From contig NZ_FNNN01000032.1 in the NCBI RefSeq assembly GCF_900106755.1, forward strand, positions 1-58,464: a stretch of DNA of 58,464 nt, read 5' to 3'. The translations under genes were made by a program, and so were the position numbers. How positions within the stretch are numbered: the first letter of the stretch is position 1; every line of letters starts with the position of its first letter. Source of the stretch: Bacteroides faecis MAJ27. Lineage in GTDB: Bacteria > Bacteroidota > Bacteroidia > Bacteroidales > Bacteroidaceae. Below are positions 44,402-53,228 of this stretch, one piece after another. The notes beneath the pieces are model-generated. The model was not told where the DNA came from and did no database searches. It saw nothing but the letters and a program-made list of their open reading frames with translations.

Positions 44402-45973
44402 CTAATAAATATTTGCCATACTGACTAAAGGCTCATAGAGTTTCTCTATATCCTGTGAATCCATCTCTATCTGCACCTGATCGCCCGGCATCAGCCGTTG
44501 TCCTTTAGGAGCCCAATTTTTCCGGTCACGATGAACGTTAATAATAACACAACGTTCCGGCAAGCGAAGTTCATCTACTATTTTACCATCCAGATAAGAG
44601 CCACTCATGACCTCTACTGATAAAGTATAGCGGGGCTCTTCTTTAAAGGCAGGGGAGTTAATCATATCATCATATAAAATCACATTGAAGGGTTTTATCT
44701 GGAGCATCTCCGTGAAATAGTAAGTCAATCCCCCCACGACAATAGATGGATAAAAGACTTCCAGATGTCCCGTTATCTCTGTAATAAGTACGATAGCCGT
44801 CAGTGGAGTACGAACTACAGCTACAAGAAAAGCTGACATACAAATTAACATGATATAGCTGATGTTTTCATAAGCAATCACTCCCTGCCGGACCATTATC
44901 AAGGCTACGATTTGTCCCAGCAATCCTCCTGTTACCAATGTAGGGATGAAACTTCCTCCCGGCAAACCCGAAGAAAAAGAAAAGATACTGAATACAAAGT
45001 GTAGCAACATCATGCCTACAATCCAAAGAATATGCGTATCCGGACTCGTTGCCTGCAAAAGTAAGAATTGCTCTCCTCCACCAGTCAGATTGACTTCGGC
45101 CATAGAAATAAGGAAAGCGATAAAAAGGAGATATAGCATCTTCACATACTCCGGATGCTTGATGGCGGGATAAATCCGTTTAACTTGAAGAGTCGTGACG
45201 GAAAAGAACTTTCCGAAAACAGACACCACAGCTGCCAACAAGAGAAACAGCTTAACCTGTGACCAGAAAGTCATTCCCGGTACAATGGCATCGATCTGAA
45301 AATAAGGGCTGATCGGAAATATCCAACTGGCAACTCCACCCGCCACTACTCCTGCCAAAAGAGTAGTAATGGCTGTCTTTGGAGCATCAAACCGTTCAAT
45401 AGATTCGATAACGAGTAAAGAAGAAGCCAATGGGGCAGCAAACGCGGCAGCTAGTCCCGCACCGGCACCTGCGGCCAATAACTGTTTTCGTTCACCAGTA
45501 AGCACTCTCCCCCATTTAGAGACCAAAAATCCTACATACGAACCAATCTGTACAGAAGGACCTTCGCGTCCTAAAGACAACCCGGTGCTTAACGCAAGTA
45601 TTCCACCCACGAATTTAGCAACCAGTTCGATGAACGGATGTTTATATGCCACCCTGCCGTTAATTACTCCACGTGTTTGCGGAATACCTCCACCCGTTAT
45701 CAAGGGCATCTTCTTCACCAACCATGATACGAATATAAGAATCCCCCACATCAACAGGAAGAGAGGAAGATACCAGTACCATTTAGGGTGCGAATTAAAG
45801 AAATCATGCCGAAGATTAAAGAAATACTGAAGCATATAATGGTAGGGTACAGCAATAAGCCCTGTCAGTAATCCAACAAAGATACTGACAAAGTAAAGCC
45901 GCGCATCAATCAATTTAAGCTTAAAGATACGCCAGCGCCCTTTATCTTTTAATTTTTTTATCAGTCGAAACAT
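44402..45973 (-). CDS. ClC-family chloride channel/transporter with C-terminal RCK_C-like domain
   Basis: A 523-residue membrane protein. ClC selectivity motifs are present: GGGIPQ (about 99), GREGPSVQIG with the gating glutamate (about 137-142), and GGSFIP (about 343). About ten to twelve hydrophobic segments span 30-440. The last 75 residues (450-523) form a small beta-rich domain ending RLMPGDQVQIEM, like a TrkA_C/RCK_C domain, instead of CBS domains. Start at 45973 (MFRLIKK) leaves a basic N-terminal tail. A large hairpin ends two bases upstream of this ATG, on the side where a ribosome would bind. Confidence 0.9.
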   Translation of the reverse strand: MFRLIKKLKDKGRWRIFKLKLIDARLYFVSIFVGLLTGLIAVPYHYMLQYFFNLRHDFFNSHPKWYWYLPLFLLMWGILIFVSWLVKKMPLITGGGIPQTRGVINGRVAYKHPFIELVAKFVGGILALSTGLSLGREGPSVQIGSYVGFLVSKWGRVLTGERKQLLAAGAGAGLAAAFAAPLASSLLVIESIERFDAPKTAITTLLAGVVAGGVASWIFPISPYFQIDAIVPGMTFWSQVKLFLLLAAVVSVFGKFFSVTTLQVKRIYPAIKHPEYVKMLYLLFIAFLISMAEVNLTGGGEQFLLLQATSPDTHILWIVGMMLLHFVFSIFSFSSGLPGGSFIPTLVTGGLLGQIVALIMVRQGVIAYENISYIMLICMSAFLVAVVRTPLTAIVLITEITGHLEVFYPSIVVGGLTYYFTEMLQIKPFNVILYDDMINSPAFKEEPRYTLSVEVMSGSYLDGKIVDELRLPERCVIINVHRDRKNWAPKGQRLMPGDQVQIEMDSQDIEKLYEPLVSMANIY

Positions 45974-45974
45974 T

Positions 45975-46028
45975 CAACAGGGGTTTCATTGTTTTAAATG
46001 CATGGATACAACAATGGAAACCCCGTTG
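45975..46028 (-). terminator. Large hairpin between the barrel gene and the ClC start codon
   Basis: CAACAGGGGTTTCATTGTT pairs with AACAATGGAAACCCCGTTG with two one-base bulges. On the minus strand it is 66 bases after the stop of the outer-membrane gene and ends one base before the ClC ATG. It may terminate the upstream operon, control ClC translation, or both. Confidence 0.65.
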
Positions 46029-46094
46029 AGGTTTTTGAATTTCCTTTAAAATTCAGGTGAATAACGATTTAAATAACATCTATTGTTATCTTCT

Positions 46095-48824
46095 TCAATG
46101 TCCCATCAGATTGAGACGCAATATAACATGTACCATAAAATAAGAACCCAGGGCATTATAATCTACATCACGAATAGCCGAGGGAGTAATGGTACGTACC
46201 AATGAAATGTCCTGGTGGAGTATATCATATATTTTAAAACGAATCAATAATTGCTTCTTTTTCAGAAACGCCTTGGAAAGTTGACTATTCCACATAAAGT
46301 TCTCGCGTGCATTCCCTTCATAGTCATAACCTTCCCGGATAAAGTAAGTCAGGTCTGTATACAGTTCTACCCCCCAGGGAAGATAAAGCTGCAACTGTGT
46401 TCCGATCTGGTAATCATAAGTCTCAGTCCTCTTTTCTCCAACATTATTATACGAGCTATTATAAAGCAATCCGGCAAATCCTGTAATCTCTACCTGACAG
46501 GTTCGATAAGTTAACTGTAAGCGTTCACGGGCCGTCAAATGCTTTACTGTACTTTTCATTGGTTCCTCTCTATTCAGCGTAGTATATCCATTTTGATTTC
46601 GGTATTGTACATAAGAATAGGTGCGGAATATCCAGCTACGATTCCTGAAAGGAGTGTTCAGAGAGAAAGAACCTAAGGCCCGCCAATTACCATTCATATT
46701 CATCGGAGTCGTAACACGTCCACCCGTTTCTTCATCATAGGTCACTTGATTGGTTACACTGTTGACTGTATTCTCCACCAAAAGGGAAGCTACAATGTTG
46801 CGCTGACGCTTCGTATGATACGAATTGAAGTTTAACGTAAAAGTATTCGTGTATGAGGGCTTCAAAGCAGGATTACCGATACGGATATTCAACGGATTCG
46901 TCCGATCTTCCACCGGTTGCAAATCACGGACATTAGGCTGACGTCCTTTTCCCCGATATACTATCTGTAAGCGGGTACGCTTCGAGAATTTATATCGGAA
47001 GTTAACCGTAGGAGAGAAATTCAGAACTGATCTCTTCAAAGGCTCTTCCGGGGGATCACTCAATAAAGAATGACTGACCGACTTTTGAGGCTCCAAATCT
47101 ACACCTACATTATAATTATACTTCTTACGGGAAGTACGCACAGCCAAGTTGAGCAGATGATTGCTATATTGATTTTCAAACTGATTGCTAGCACTTTCAT
47201 CATAGTCGGGAGTAAATTCTCCTAAATCCTCATTCCAATCATAAACAAAACGATCCGAATTATTCACCTTATACTGATAACTGTAACGAAGCTGAAGATG
47301 ATGCATCCAAAGTAACGGTTCTACATATACAAGCTGTACCCTATAATTATATCCGTCGATATCATCTTCAATCTTTTGATTCTTACTATCTTCTCTGTCA
47401 TTTTTAAAGTAATGTGTAGTAGAAAGATTCTTCCTGTCATTAGAAGAAGAATTCGTTCCATAATCTACTTTTAAGGCAACATTCCTTCCTTTCTGGCTAA
47501 GTTTACGGCTAAGTTGTAGCATCATTGTCACATTATACTGGGAATTGTGGTTTGAACCGGATGATACTTTCTCATTCAGCAGCACGTCATTCCCCCACCC
47601 TTCCTGAAAGCCTTTATTCTCTCTGTCATTGGCAGAAAAACGATATTGAGGACGAAATATCAAGGTAGTTACAGAGTCCATTTTCCATTCGAGGAAAGCA
47701 TTAGCAACCAGGTTATTATTCTCCGTGCGACTATTATTCGTACTCCGGGTAATTGATTTGTCTTTTCTAATATAATTATCGACGGTGGTACGACTGTCTT
47801 CCAAACGATCTGTTCCGACATATTGGATGTTTGAACGGAGTTTGACACGTTTCCAGTCATAAGTCGCATTCACACCCAAAGAACGGGATGTAGTCAGTCC
47901 CATACGATTGCGGATATTCCCAGTGGAACTTGAAGATTCTTTCTGTATTTCCGAGAATCCCTGATTATTGGTATTATTGAGATTACCGATGACGGTCAAC
48001 TGAGAATTATCGCGGAAACGATTCAATGTATTCGCCACCTCATAGCGATCCTTACTGCCATATCCACCCATAAAATTCTCAAGCCAACCTTGTTTCATGC
48101 CTTTCTTTACCGATAAATCAAGAATCATTTCTTCTTCTCCGTCATCAATACCTGTCAGACGCGCCAAATCCGATTGTCGTTCATAGGCTTTCAGTTTCTC
48201 TACCATTTCTACAGGAAGATTCTTTAGTGCAGCTTTCGGGTCATCGGAGAAAAACTCCTTGCCATCTACCAGAATCTTCTTCACTTCCTTGCCGTGAATC
48301 AGCAACTTGCCATCTGCATCAATCTCTCCGCCAGGAAGTTGTTTCACTAATTCTTCGAGCATAGACCCCTCAGGAGTACGGTAAGCAGAAGCATTAAACA
48401 CAGTTGTATCTCCTTCTGTTATTACCATTGGCGCTTGCCCTACTACCACCGTTTCATCCAGAGCATAGCTTTCCGGTGTTAAGGATATATCTCCCAAATG
48501 GGCAGAAACAGTCTTTTGAGAATTGAATACAAGCTGATAAACAGGCTTATATCCAACGAAGGAAACATGAAGAAGCAGAGACTTATTTGGAGTCTTTCTT
48601 ATGAAAGAAAGCTGGAACTTTCCATTTATATCTGTAGCTCCACCCACTAATAATGTGCTGTCCGGTAAAGACAAAAGCCGGATCGTTGCAAACGATACCG
48701 GCTGATAGGTTTCAGTATCAACTACCCGCCCGGCAAAGCTCTCTTTGCCGGACTGTGCATAGACAGCCAAACTTATCAGTAACAAGACATAACAACTAAT
48801 CAAACGATACTGAAAAGAATACAT
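46095..48824 (-). CDS. Outer-membrane beta-barrel protein with carboxypeptidase-like N-domain
   Basis: A 909-residue outer-membrane protein. Signal peptide about 1-24, CarboxypepD_reg-like domain (about 28-115, GRVVDTETYQPVSFATI), a plug-like segment (about 120-230, including LDETVVVGQAP and ILVDGKEFFSDDPK), and a C-terminal barrel (about 250-909) of the OMP_b-brl_3 type. It lacks the SusC signature and has no SusD partner. It is the last gene of an ECF sigma/anti-sigma operon, so probably a target or sensor of envelope control. The cargo, if any, is unknown. Confidence 0.85.
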   Translation of the reverse strand: MYSFQYRLISCYVLLLISLAVYAQSGKESFAGRVVDTETYQPVSFATIRLLSLPDSTLLVGGATDINGKFQLSFIRKTPNKSLLLHVSFVGYKPVYQLVFNSQKTVSAHLGDISLTPESYALDETVVVGQAPMVITEGDTTVFNASAYRTPEGSMLEELVKQLPGGEIDADGKLLIHGKEVKKILVDGKEFFSDDPKAALKNLPVEMVEKLKAYERQSDLARLTGIDDGEEEMILDLSVKKGMKQGWLENFMGGYGSKDRYEVANTLNRFRDNSQLTVIGNLNNTNNQGFSEIQKESSSSTGNIRNRMGLTTSRSLGVNATYDWKRVKLRSNIQYVGTDRLEDSRTTVDNYIRKDKSITRSTNNSRTENNNLVANAFLEWKMDSVTTLIFRPQYRFSANDRENKGFQEGWGNDVLLNEKVSSGSNHNSQYNVTMMLQLSRKLSQKGRNVALKVDYGTNSSSNDRKNLSTTHYFKNDREDSKNQKIEDDIDGYNYRVQLVYVEPLLWMHHLQLRYSYQYKVNNSDRFVYDWNEDLGEFTPDYDESASNQFENQYSNHLLNLAVRTSRKKYNYNVGVDLEPQKSVSHSLLSDPPEEPLKRSVLNFSPTVNFRYKFSKRTRLQIVYRGKGRQPNVRDLQPVEDRTNPLNIRIGNPALKPSYTNTFTLNFNSYHTKRQRNIVASLLVENTVNSVTNQVTYDEETGGRVTTPMNMNGNWRALGSFSLNTPFRNRSWIFRTYSYVQYRNQNGYTTLNREEPMKSTVKHLTARERLQLTYRTCQVEITGFAGLLYNSSYNNVGEKRTETYDYQIGTQLQLYLPWGVELYTDLTYFIREGYDYEGNARENFMWNSQLSKAFLKKKQLLIRFKIYDILHQDISLVRTITPSAIRDVDYNALGSYFMVHVILRLNLMGH

Positions 48825-48883
48825 CTGTCTATGCGCTTTTGTGTTGAATCAGTAAAATAAAACTATAATAAACCTAATATCTA

Positions 48884-49483
48884 TTACTTATTCTGACCTT
48901 GATGAGGAGCGTGTTGTCTTTGTCTCTGACGATCTCCCTGTCCGGGTTTGTGACCCTGCCCGGGTCTTTGGTCTTTTCTGCGGTCAAATTCTTTTCTGAA
49001 TTTATTCATATTGCTCTTCTCTTGCTGGTAGATCTTCATAATTTGCTTCTGAGAGAGAATCTTACTGAACTCATTATAATACTTCTCACGGATATCCAGC
49101 ATTTTACGGCTTTGTGCAAACTGACCTTTCAGCATCTTGGCTATTTCCGCATCAGTCATTACAGGTCTCGGAGTTCCTTTTGCAGTCTTCGCTTCAGTAC
49201 CTTGAGCGGTTTCTTTTTTCACTCTAGGCTCACGATTCATCATACGGCAATCACGTAACTCCTTCAGATATTTCTCATAAATGGGAGTAAATTTAGCAGC
49301 TGTAGCATCATCCAACATGAGTGCTTTCACCATTTGATTGGTCTGCATCTGCATCATTTGTTCCGGTGTAGGACGTTGTTTCTTTTCTTTATTATCCTTT
49401 TCCTGAGCGGAAAGAGTCATCTGGCTTCCCATAAACAAAACCGCCAGCACCACATAAATAAATTTAGTCTTCATAATCTTCAC
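48884..49483 (-). CDS. Spy/CpxP-like periplasmic protein with Gln/Arg/His-rich tail
   Basis: A 199-residue protein; the ATG at 49474 (fourth residue) may be the real start. A signal peptide (about 1-26, LSAQ) is followed by a helical, charged region with PTPEQMMQMQTNQMVKAL and a later QFAQSRKMLDIREKYYNEF, resembling the LTxxQ chaperone helices of Spy/CpxP. The last 30 residues are low-complexity (Gly, Gln, Arg, His, Lys). Second-last gene of the sigma operon. By analogy it may buffer unfolded outer-membrane proteins; this is inference. Confidence 0.65.
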   Translation of the reverse strand: MKIMKTKFIYVVLAVLFMGSQMTLSAQEKDNKEKKQRPTPEQMMQMQTNQMVKALMLDDATAAKFTPIYEKYLKELRDCRMMNREPRVKKETAQGTEAKTAKGTPRPVMTDAEIAKMLKGQFAQSRKMLDIREKYYNEFSKILSQKQIMKIYQQEKSNMNKFRKEFDRRKDQRPGQGHKPGQGDRQRQRQHAPHQGQNK

Positions 49484-49507
49484 TGTTTAATAATTATTGA
49501 TTGAGTT

Positions 49508-49867
49508 TTAGTTTAAAAATATATCGTTCTCAGAGAAGCTGACGAGCTCTTCCAGCTCCTCATCTGATAATTCTTTGATCCATTTATCTACCGGATCAGC
49601 AGCTACATTATTATTTTCAATAGCGAGTCTGTTCGAAGTAGCCGGAACATCTGTATTCATATAGCGGAGAGACGGAGTAAACAAAATTCCCGCCAAGACC
49701 GCTGCAACAGCTATTACAGCAGGGATAATCCTCTTTAGCCGACGGTTTCTTCGTTGTTCGCCAACCGTACGTTCCAGAATCTTATGCTGTGCCTCCTCGA
49801 AAAAGTTCTCCGGAGTGCGATAAGGCGTCCGCTTACCAATATTGTCAAAATCAAAATCCTTATCCAT
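49508..49867 (-). CDS. Small single-pass membrane protein, probable anti-sigma factor
   Basis: A 119-residue protein with a cytoplasmic N-terminal part (1-43, including RTPENFFEEAQHKIL), one transmembrane helix (about 45-64, IIPAVIAVAAVLAGIL) and an acidic periplasmic C-terminus (DEELEELVSF). It starts four bases after the sigma factor stop. Position and topology point to an anti-sigma factor, but no zinc-finger ASD motif (HxxxCxxC) is present, so the assignment is by context. Confidence 0.65.
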   Translation of the reverse strand: MDKDFDFDNIGKRTPYRTPENFFEEAQHKILERTVGEQRRNRRLKRIIPAVIAVAAVLAGILFTPSLRYMNTDVPATSNRLAIENNNVAADPVDKWIKELSDEELEELVSFSENDIFLN

Positions 49868-49871
49868 GATG

Positions 49872-50408
49872 TTACCTATTTAATATGTATTCCTTTATTT
49901 TATCCTTCGCATAGTGATAATTCACTTTCAAGGTTTCAACCTTGCTATCCAACACACGTGCAATTTCTTCATATTCCAATTCATCGTAATAGCGCAAGTT
50001 GAAAACGATCCGCTGCTTTTCCGGCAAAGTCAATATGGCTTCCTGAAATTTCACAGCCAACTCATCTTCGTAGTCTATATAGTCAGAAGCTTTTAGCTTG
50101 TTCATCAGCTCTTCCTGAACCTCTTCTGCCGATATTACTTCTTCTTTACGACCATTCAATAACCGAAGACATTCATTAGTTGCAATTCTGTAAATCCATG
50201 TACTCAGCGAACTTTCATCCCGAAATTGGTCTAAATGACGGAATACACGAATAAAGACTTCCTGCAGCACATCTTCTGCATCTTCATGAGACACCACCAT
50301 TCTCCGGATATAATTATATATCGGTCCCTGAAAACTGTCCACCAGTAACCTGAATCCCCGTTCGCGATCGGAAGAACAAGCTTTTCGGATTTTATCTTCG
50401 TTTATCAT
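49872..50408 (-). CDS. ECF RNA polymerase sigma factor
   Basis: A 178-residue sigma-70 family ECF factor. Region 2 (about 20-90) includes YIRRMVVSHEDAEDVLQEVFIRVFRHL split over the -10 recognition helix, and region 4 (about 120-178) has the LPEKQRIVFNLRYYDELEYEEIA helix-turn-helix. First gene of the operon sigma, anti-sigma candidate, Spy-like, outer-membrane barrel. A TAACTTCG near-match to the -7 consensus lies 43 bases upstream (50451-50458, minus). Confidence 0.93.
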   Translation of the reverse strand: MINEDKIRKACSSDRERGFRLLVDSFQGPIYNYIRRMVVSHEDAEDVLQEVFIRVFRHLDQFRDESSLSTWIYRIATNECLRLLNGRKEEVISAEEVQEELMNKLKASDYIDYEDELAVKFQEAILTLPEKQRIVFNLRYYDELEYEEIARVLDSKVETLKVNYHYAKDKIKEYILNR

Positions 50409-50450
50409 CTATTATTTCTGAACTTTGATTATTAGAACGTCGAAAAGGAA

Positions 50451-50458
50451 CGAAGTTA
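50451..50458 (-). promoter_or_regulatory. Weak -7 box of the ECF sigma operon
   Basis: Minus strand TAACTTCG differs from TAnnTTTG at one position, 43 bases before the start. Confidence 0.3.
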
Positions 50459-50518
50459 AATGTACAAAGAGCGATTTCACATTTATTAATAGAATGGAGA
50501 GAGTGAAGAATAAAAAAA

Positions 50519-50552
50519 CACCTTCATAGTCTTTTTCAAGACTATGAAGGTG
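50519..50552 (-). terminator. Strong terminator after the DUF4250 gene
   Basis: CACCTTCATAGTCTT pairs perfectly with AAGACTATGAAGGTG (15 bp, TTTC loop) and on the minus strand is followed by a run of seven T. Confidence 0.9.
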
Positions 50553-50589
50553 CTATTCATCCTTTATATACAAGTTAGTTGCCTTAAAC

Positions 50590-50766
50590 TCACCAGAACT
50601 TATTATGTTCTGCACTATATTCAAAGCCAACAGCTTTCAACTGACTGATAATATGTTCTTTACTTACGCCCATATCTTCGCAAAGCTCATCCAGTGAAGA
50701 ATAACAATCGCGTAACTTCATATTGATGACACTAAACAGCATCATCGGATCTTTAGGTAATTCCAT
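50590..50766 (-). CDS. DUF4250 small protein (58 residues)
   Basis: A short gene readable only by direct translation of the minus strand. The product starts MELPKDPMMLFSVINMKLRD and contains SLDELCEDMGVSKEHI, a small helix-turn-helix-like segment, ending in FEYSAEHNKFW. This matches my memory of the DUF4250 family, common small proteins of Bacteroidetes and Firmicutes without known function. A well-formed promoter (TTG, 19 bp, TAACTTTG) lies 26 bases upstream and a strong terminator downstream, so it is a separate transcript. Confidence 0.85.
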   Translation of the reverse strand: MELPKDPMMLFSVINMKLRDCYSSLDELCEDMGVSKEHIISQLKAVGFEYSAEHNKFW

Positions 50767-50791
50767 AATTCACAATCTTTTAAACCGGGTG

Positions 50792-50821
50792 CAAAGTTAC
50801 AGCAATCTCACCGAATAGCAA
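50792..50821 (-). promoter_or_regulatory. Promoter of the DUF4250 gene
   Basis: Minus strand TTG (50819-50821), 19 bases, then TAACTTTG (50792-50799): the full Bacteroides -33/-7 arrangement. Confidence 0.75.
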
Positions 50822-50827
50822 AACAAA

Positions 50828-52369
50828 TCAAGGACCGATTTCTTCTATTTTCAAAGAGATTCTCTCAATCAGTTTGCTAAGTTCTTCCTCCAAAGGTATC
50901 ACATTGAAATCTTTCCAGAAATCTTCGTCATATCTGAAATTCATATCAGAAAAGATAGTACGTGTAGGTAATCTCTCTGCCCGAGGAAATGCAGTCACCT
51001 GTTCCGTATCCACTTTGCAAGTGATCATTTCAAACCAAATCTGCATATGCGGACTACCAGACAGCAAGCGCCTTCGTTTCACTTTGAAAGAAAGATCGCC
51101 GCGGATATGATGAATATAATAAATTCCTTGCCATGGCTTGTAAGAAATAGTATAAACCACCTTTTGCAGTATCATATTAATACCACGCGTACGCCTTTCT
51201 ACAAACATTCCCGATGCTTTCTTCACACGTTGAGGATCGACCTCAAAACGAGCTTGCAACAAAGCATTTGTCTCAGCATCAATATACAAATCTCCACAGT
51301 AGAGAGGCTCGATTATCTCTTTCTTTTGTTCAAAGTGTATAACATTAACACAGCGATCATCAATGAATGTCACTCCCTGTGAAGTGTAGAGATAGCCGTT
51401 ATCACCTGCATCAGGTATCAGAAATGAAGGCATATCTTTCATTATATCCATCTGAAAACATGCCTGAATGCCGGACTTTACCTTAACAAGCAGACTATCC
51501 TTAGCTTCCACATTACTCAACCGACTCATCTTTAGCAGCTTTACCTGATCGGAAACAGAAGGGTGAGTAGCGATTTTATAAACTTTAAAGACTGCTTCAG
51601 TTAGATTCTGAACCTTATTTTTCAATAGAACCCCTTCACGGTAGAATGTTGTCAGGTAAGTGGGAGAATGAGAATAATTCTGCTCTCTTTGCCGTCCCAT
51701 TTCCTTCAACAATTTATAAGGATCAACCCATTGAACCACCACTTCCTGCAGAGGGACCACCTTCGGTTCCAAACTCAAAATATTATGCCTTCCTGCCAAA
51801 ACGGAAACTTCCAAAGTTTGTGAAACATATCCTATATGGGAAAACACGACCGAATCATTTTGCAAAGAATCCGGTAAAGAAAGTCTGAACTCACCTTCCT
51901 TATTAGTGACAATACCCACAGATGTCCTCCGAACTCCTACGGATGCAGAAGCGACAGGCATCCCGGTTTCCTTATCCAGCAAAGTTCCTGTAAGCATAAT
52001 ATTTACAAACTGAGCAGATGCAGGGCCCGCATGCTGCTGTTTAATTTGTGTAAAAGGAGTTATCAGAATATGGGTGCCTATTACTTTAAACTCCAAACTG
52101 GTATCTCCTACAATCTCATAAATGGCCTGACGAATAGTTCGTTCTCCTTTTTGTATCTTTACCGTTGCGTCATTATTCACTACCTTGCTATCATAAATAA
52201 ACAGATAACCCGACTGTTGAGAAATATAGCCTAACAGGGAGTAGACTGTTCCTTTCGTCTTGGGCAGACTGATCATGCTCTCCAGCACATCTTCTCCGGT
52301 TGCTCTTAACGTATTCGACACGAAAAAGAGTAAACACAGAATAGCCATATAGCGATAAACCAGCCTCAT
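50828..52369 (-). CDS. STN-domain receptor-like protein without a TonB barrel
   Basis: A 513-residue secreted protein. Signal peptide (about 1-24), STN/secretin-N domain (about 35-105, ISQQSGYLFIYD and ITPF), CarboxypepD_reg-like domain (about 128-205, GTLLDKETGMPVASASVG), then a C-terminal domain of about 300 residues with no barrel signature and no SusC motifs. The C-terminal part is paralogous to the protein at 53827 (shared LTTFYRE/LTCFYRE, a YKxxxGxxYIHHIR-type strand and a final EDFW..N.I). STN domains usually sit on TonB transporters and talk to FecR; here the FecR gene is 16 bases upstream. Likely the signal-receiving partner of that FecR. Confidence 0.8.
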   Translation of the reverse strand: MRLVYRYMAILCLLFFVSNTLRATGEDVLESMISLPKTKGTVYSLLGYISQQSGYLFIYDSKVVNNDATVKIQKGERTIRQAIYEIVGDTSLEFKVIGTHILITPFTQIKQQHAGPASAQFVNIMLTGTLLDKETGMPVASASVGVRRTSVGIVTNKEGEFRLSLPDSLQNDSVVFSHIGYVSQTLEVSVLAGRHNILSLEPKVVPLQEVVVQWVDPYKLLKEMGRQREQNYSHSPTYLTTFYREGVLLKNKVQNLTEAVFKVYKIATHPSVSDQVKLLKMSRLSNVEAKDSLLVKVKSGIQACFQMDIMKDMPSFLIPDAGDNGYLYTSQGVTFIDDRCVNVIHFEQKKEIIEPLYCGDLYIDAETNALLQARFEVDPQRVKKASGMFVERRTRGINMILQKVVYTISYKPWQGIYYIHHIRGDLSFKVKRRRLLSGSPHMQIWFEMITCKVDTEQVTAFPRAERLPTRTIFSDMNFRYDEDFWKDFNVIPLEEELSKLIERISLKIEEIGP

Positions 52370-52385
52370 CTTACTTTTTTTAAAA

Positions 52386-53228
52386 TTATTCTGCCAGCAT
52401 AAATGTATCTCCCTGTCGTGTACACTTCAAGTTTAGTGCACATGCTATCAGTGTAGCCACCGTCTCTGGAGATTCGTTAGAAAACTCAACTGTCAGCTTT
52501 CTTTTTTCAAGTGCAGGAGAAGCTACACGTATCTGTAAACTTCCGGCATTCATATTCATTACTTTCAGAATGTGTTCCAAAGATTCATCCTTAAAACAGA
52601 CATGTTTCAGATAACGGTTCAACTCTTCCGTATTTTCATTCGCACTAAGTAGCAGTTGCTGCGATTTCAATACCACTGTCTCACCAGCTTTGACATAGCA
52701 TTCCTTATTCCCTTTTTTTAAGGTTACCCTAACAGTTCCACGTTGTACTGAGAGACGAAACGGAGCATCCTCGACACTCTTCACACTAAAAGCAGTACCC
52801 AACACCTCAATCTTCACTTGTTCGGTATCAATCCAAAAGGGTCGTTCCCTGTTCTTCGCCACATCAAAGAAAGCATCTCCCTGTAAACTGACTTCCCGTT
52901 TATCGGAAACAAAATGTTCAGGATATCGGATAGAAGTTTCCTTTGCCAAAAATACGACAGAACCATCTTCAAGAGTCGTAACCAATGTAGGAATATCTTG
53001 ATTTTTCTGTGTAATAAGGCTTGGTAATTCTTCTCTTTGCCCAAATTCCCAATACAGAGTCCCCAAAACAAAACCTACTACTACCGCTGCAACAGCCCCA
53101 TAGCGTACCCATATCGAAATTTTAGGTTTCCGATGATCTTCAACAAGCAAATGATCTTTGTCCAATCGGTCATACAACTGGTTCCAAGCCTGTTCCGTCT
53201 TTATTTTATGAATATCCGTTTTCATCAT
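52386..53228 (-). CDS. FecR-family anti-sigma factor
   Basis: A 280-residue single-pass inner-membrane protein: cytoplasmic sigma-binding part (1-44), transmembrane helix (about 46-66, YGAVAAVVVGFVLGTLYW), periplasmic FecR domain (about 90-195, TLEDGSVVFLAKETSIRYPEHF and ALGTAF-type strand VEVLGTAFSVK), and a DUF4974-type C-terminus (about 210-280) that resembles an STN fold. Its start codon overlaps the sigma gene stop by four bases, the usual coupled pair. Confidence 0.93.
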   Translation of the reverse strand: MMKTDIHKIKTEQAWNQLYDRLDKDHLLVEDHRKPKISIWVRYGAVAAVVVGFVLGTLYWEFGQREELPSLITQKNQDIPTLVTTLEDGSVVFLAKETSIRYPEHFVSDKREVSLQGDAFFDVAKNRERPFWIDTEQVKIEVLGTAFSVKSVEDAPFRLSVQRGTVRVTLKKGNKECYVKAGETVVLKSQQLLLSANENTEELNRYLKHVCFKDESLEHILKVMNMNAGSLQIRVASPALEKRKLTVEFSNESPETVATLIACALNLKCTRQGDTFMLAE

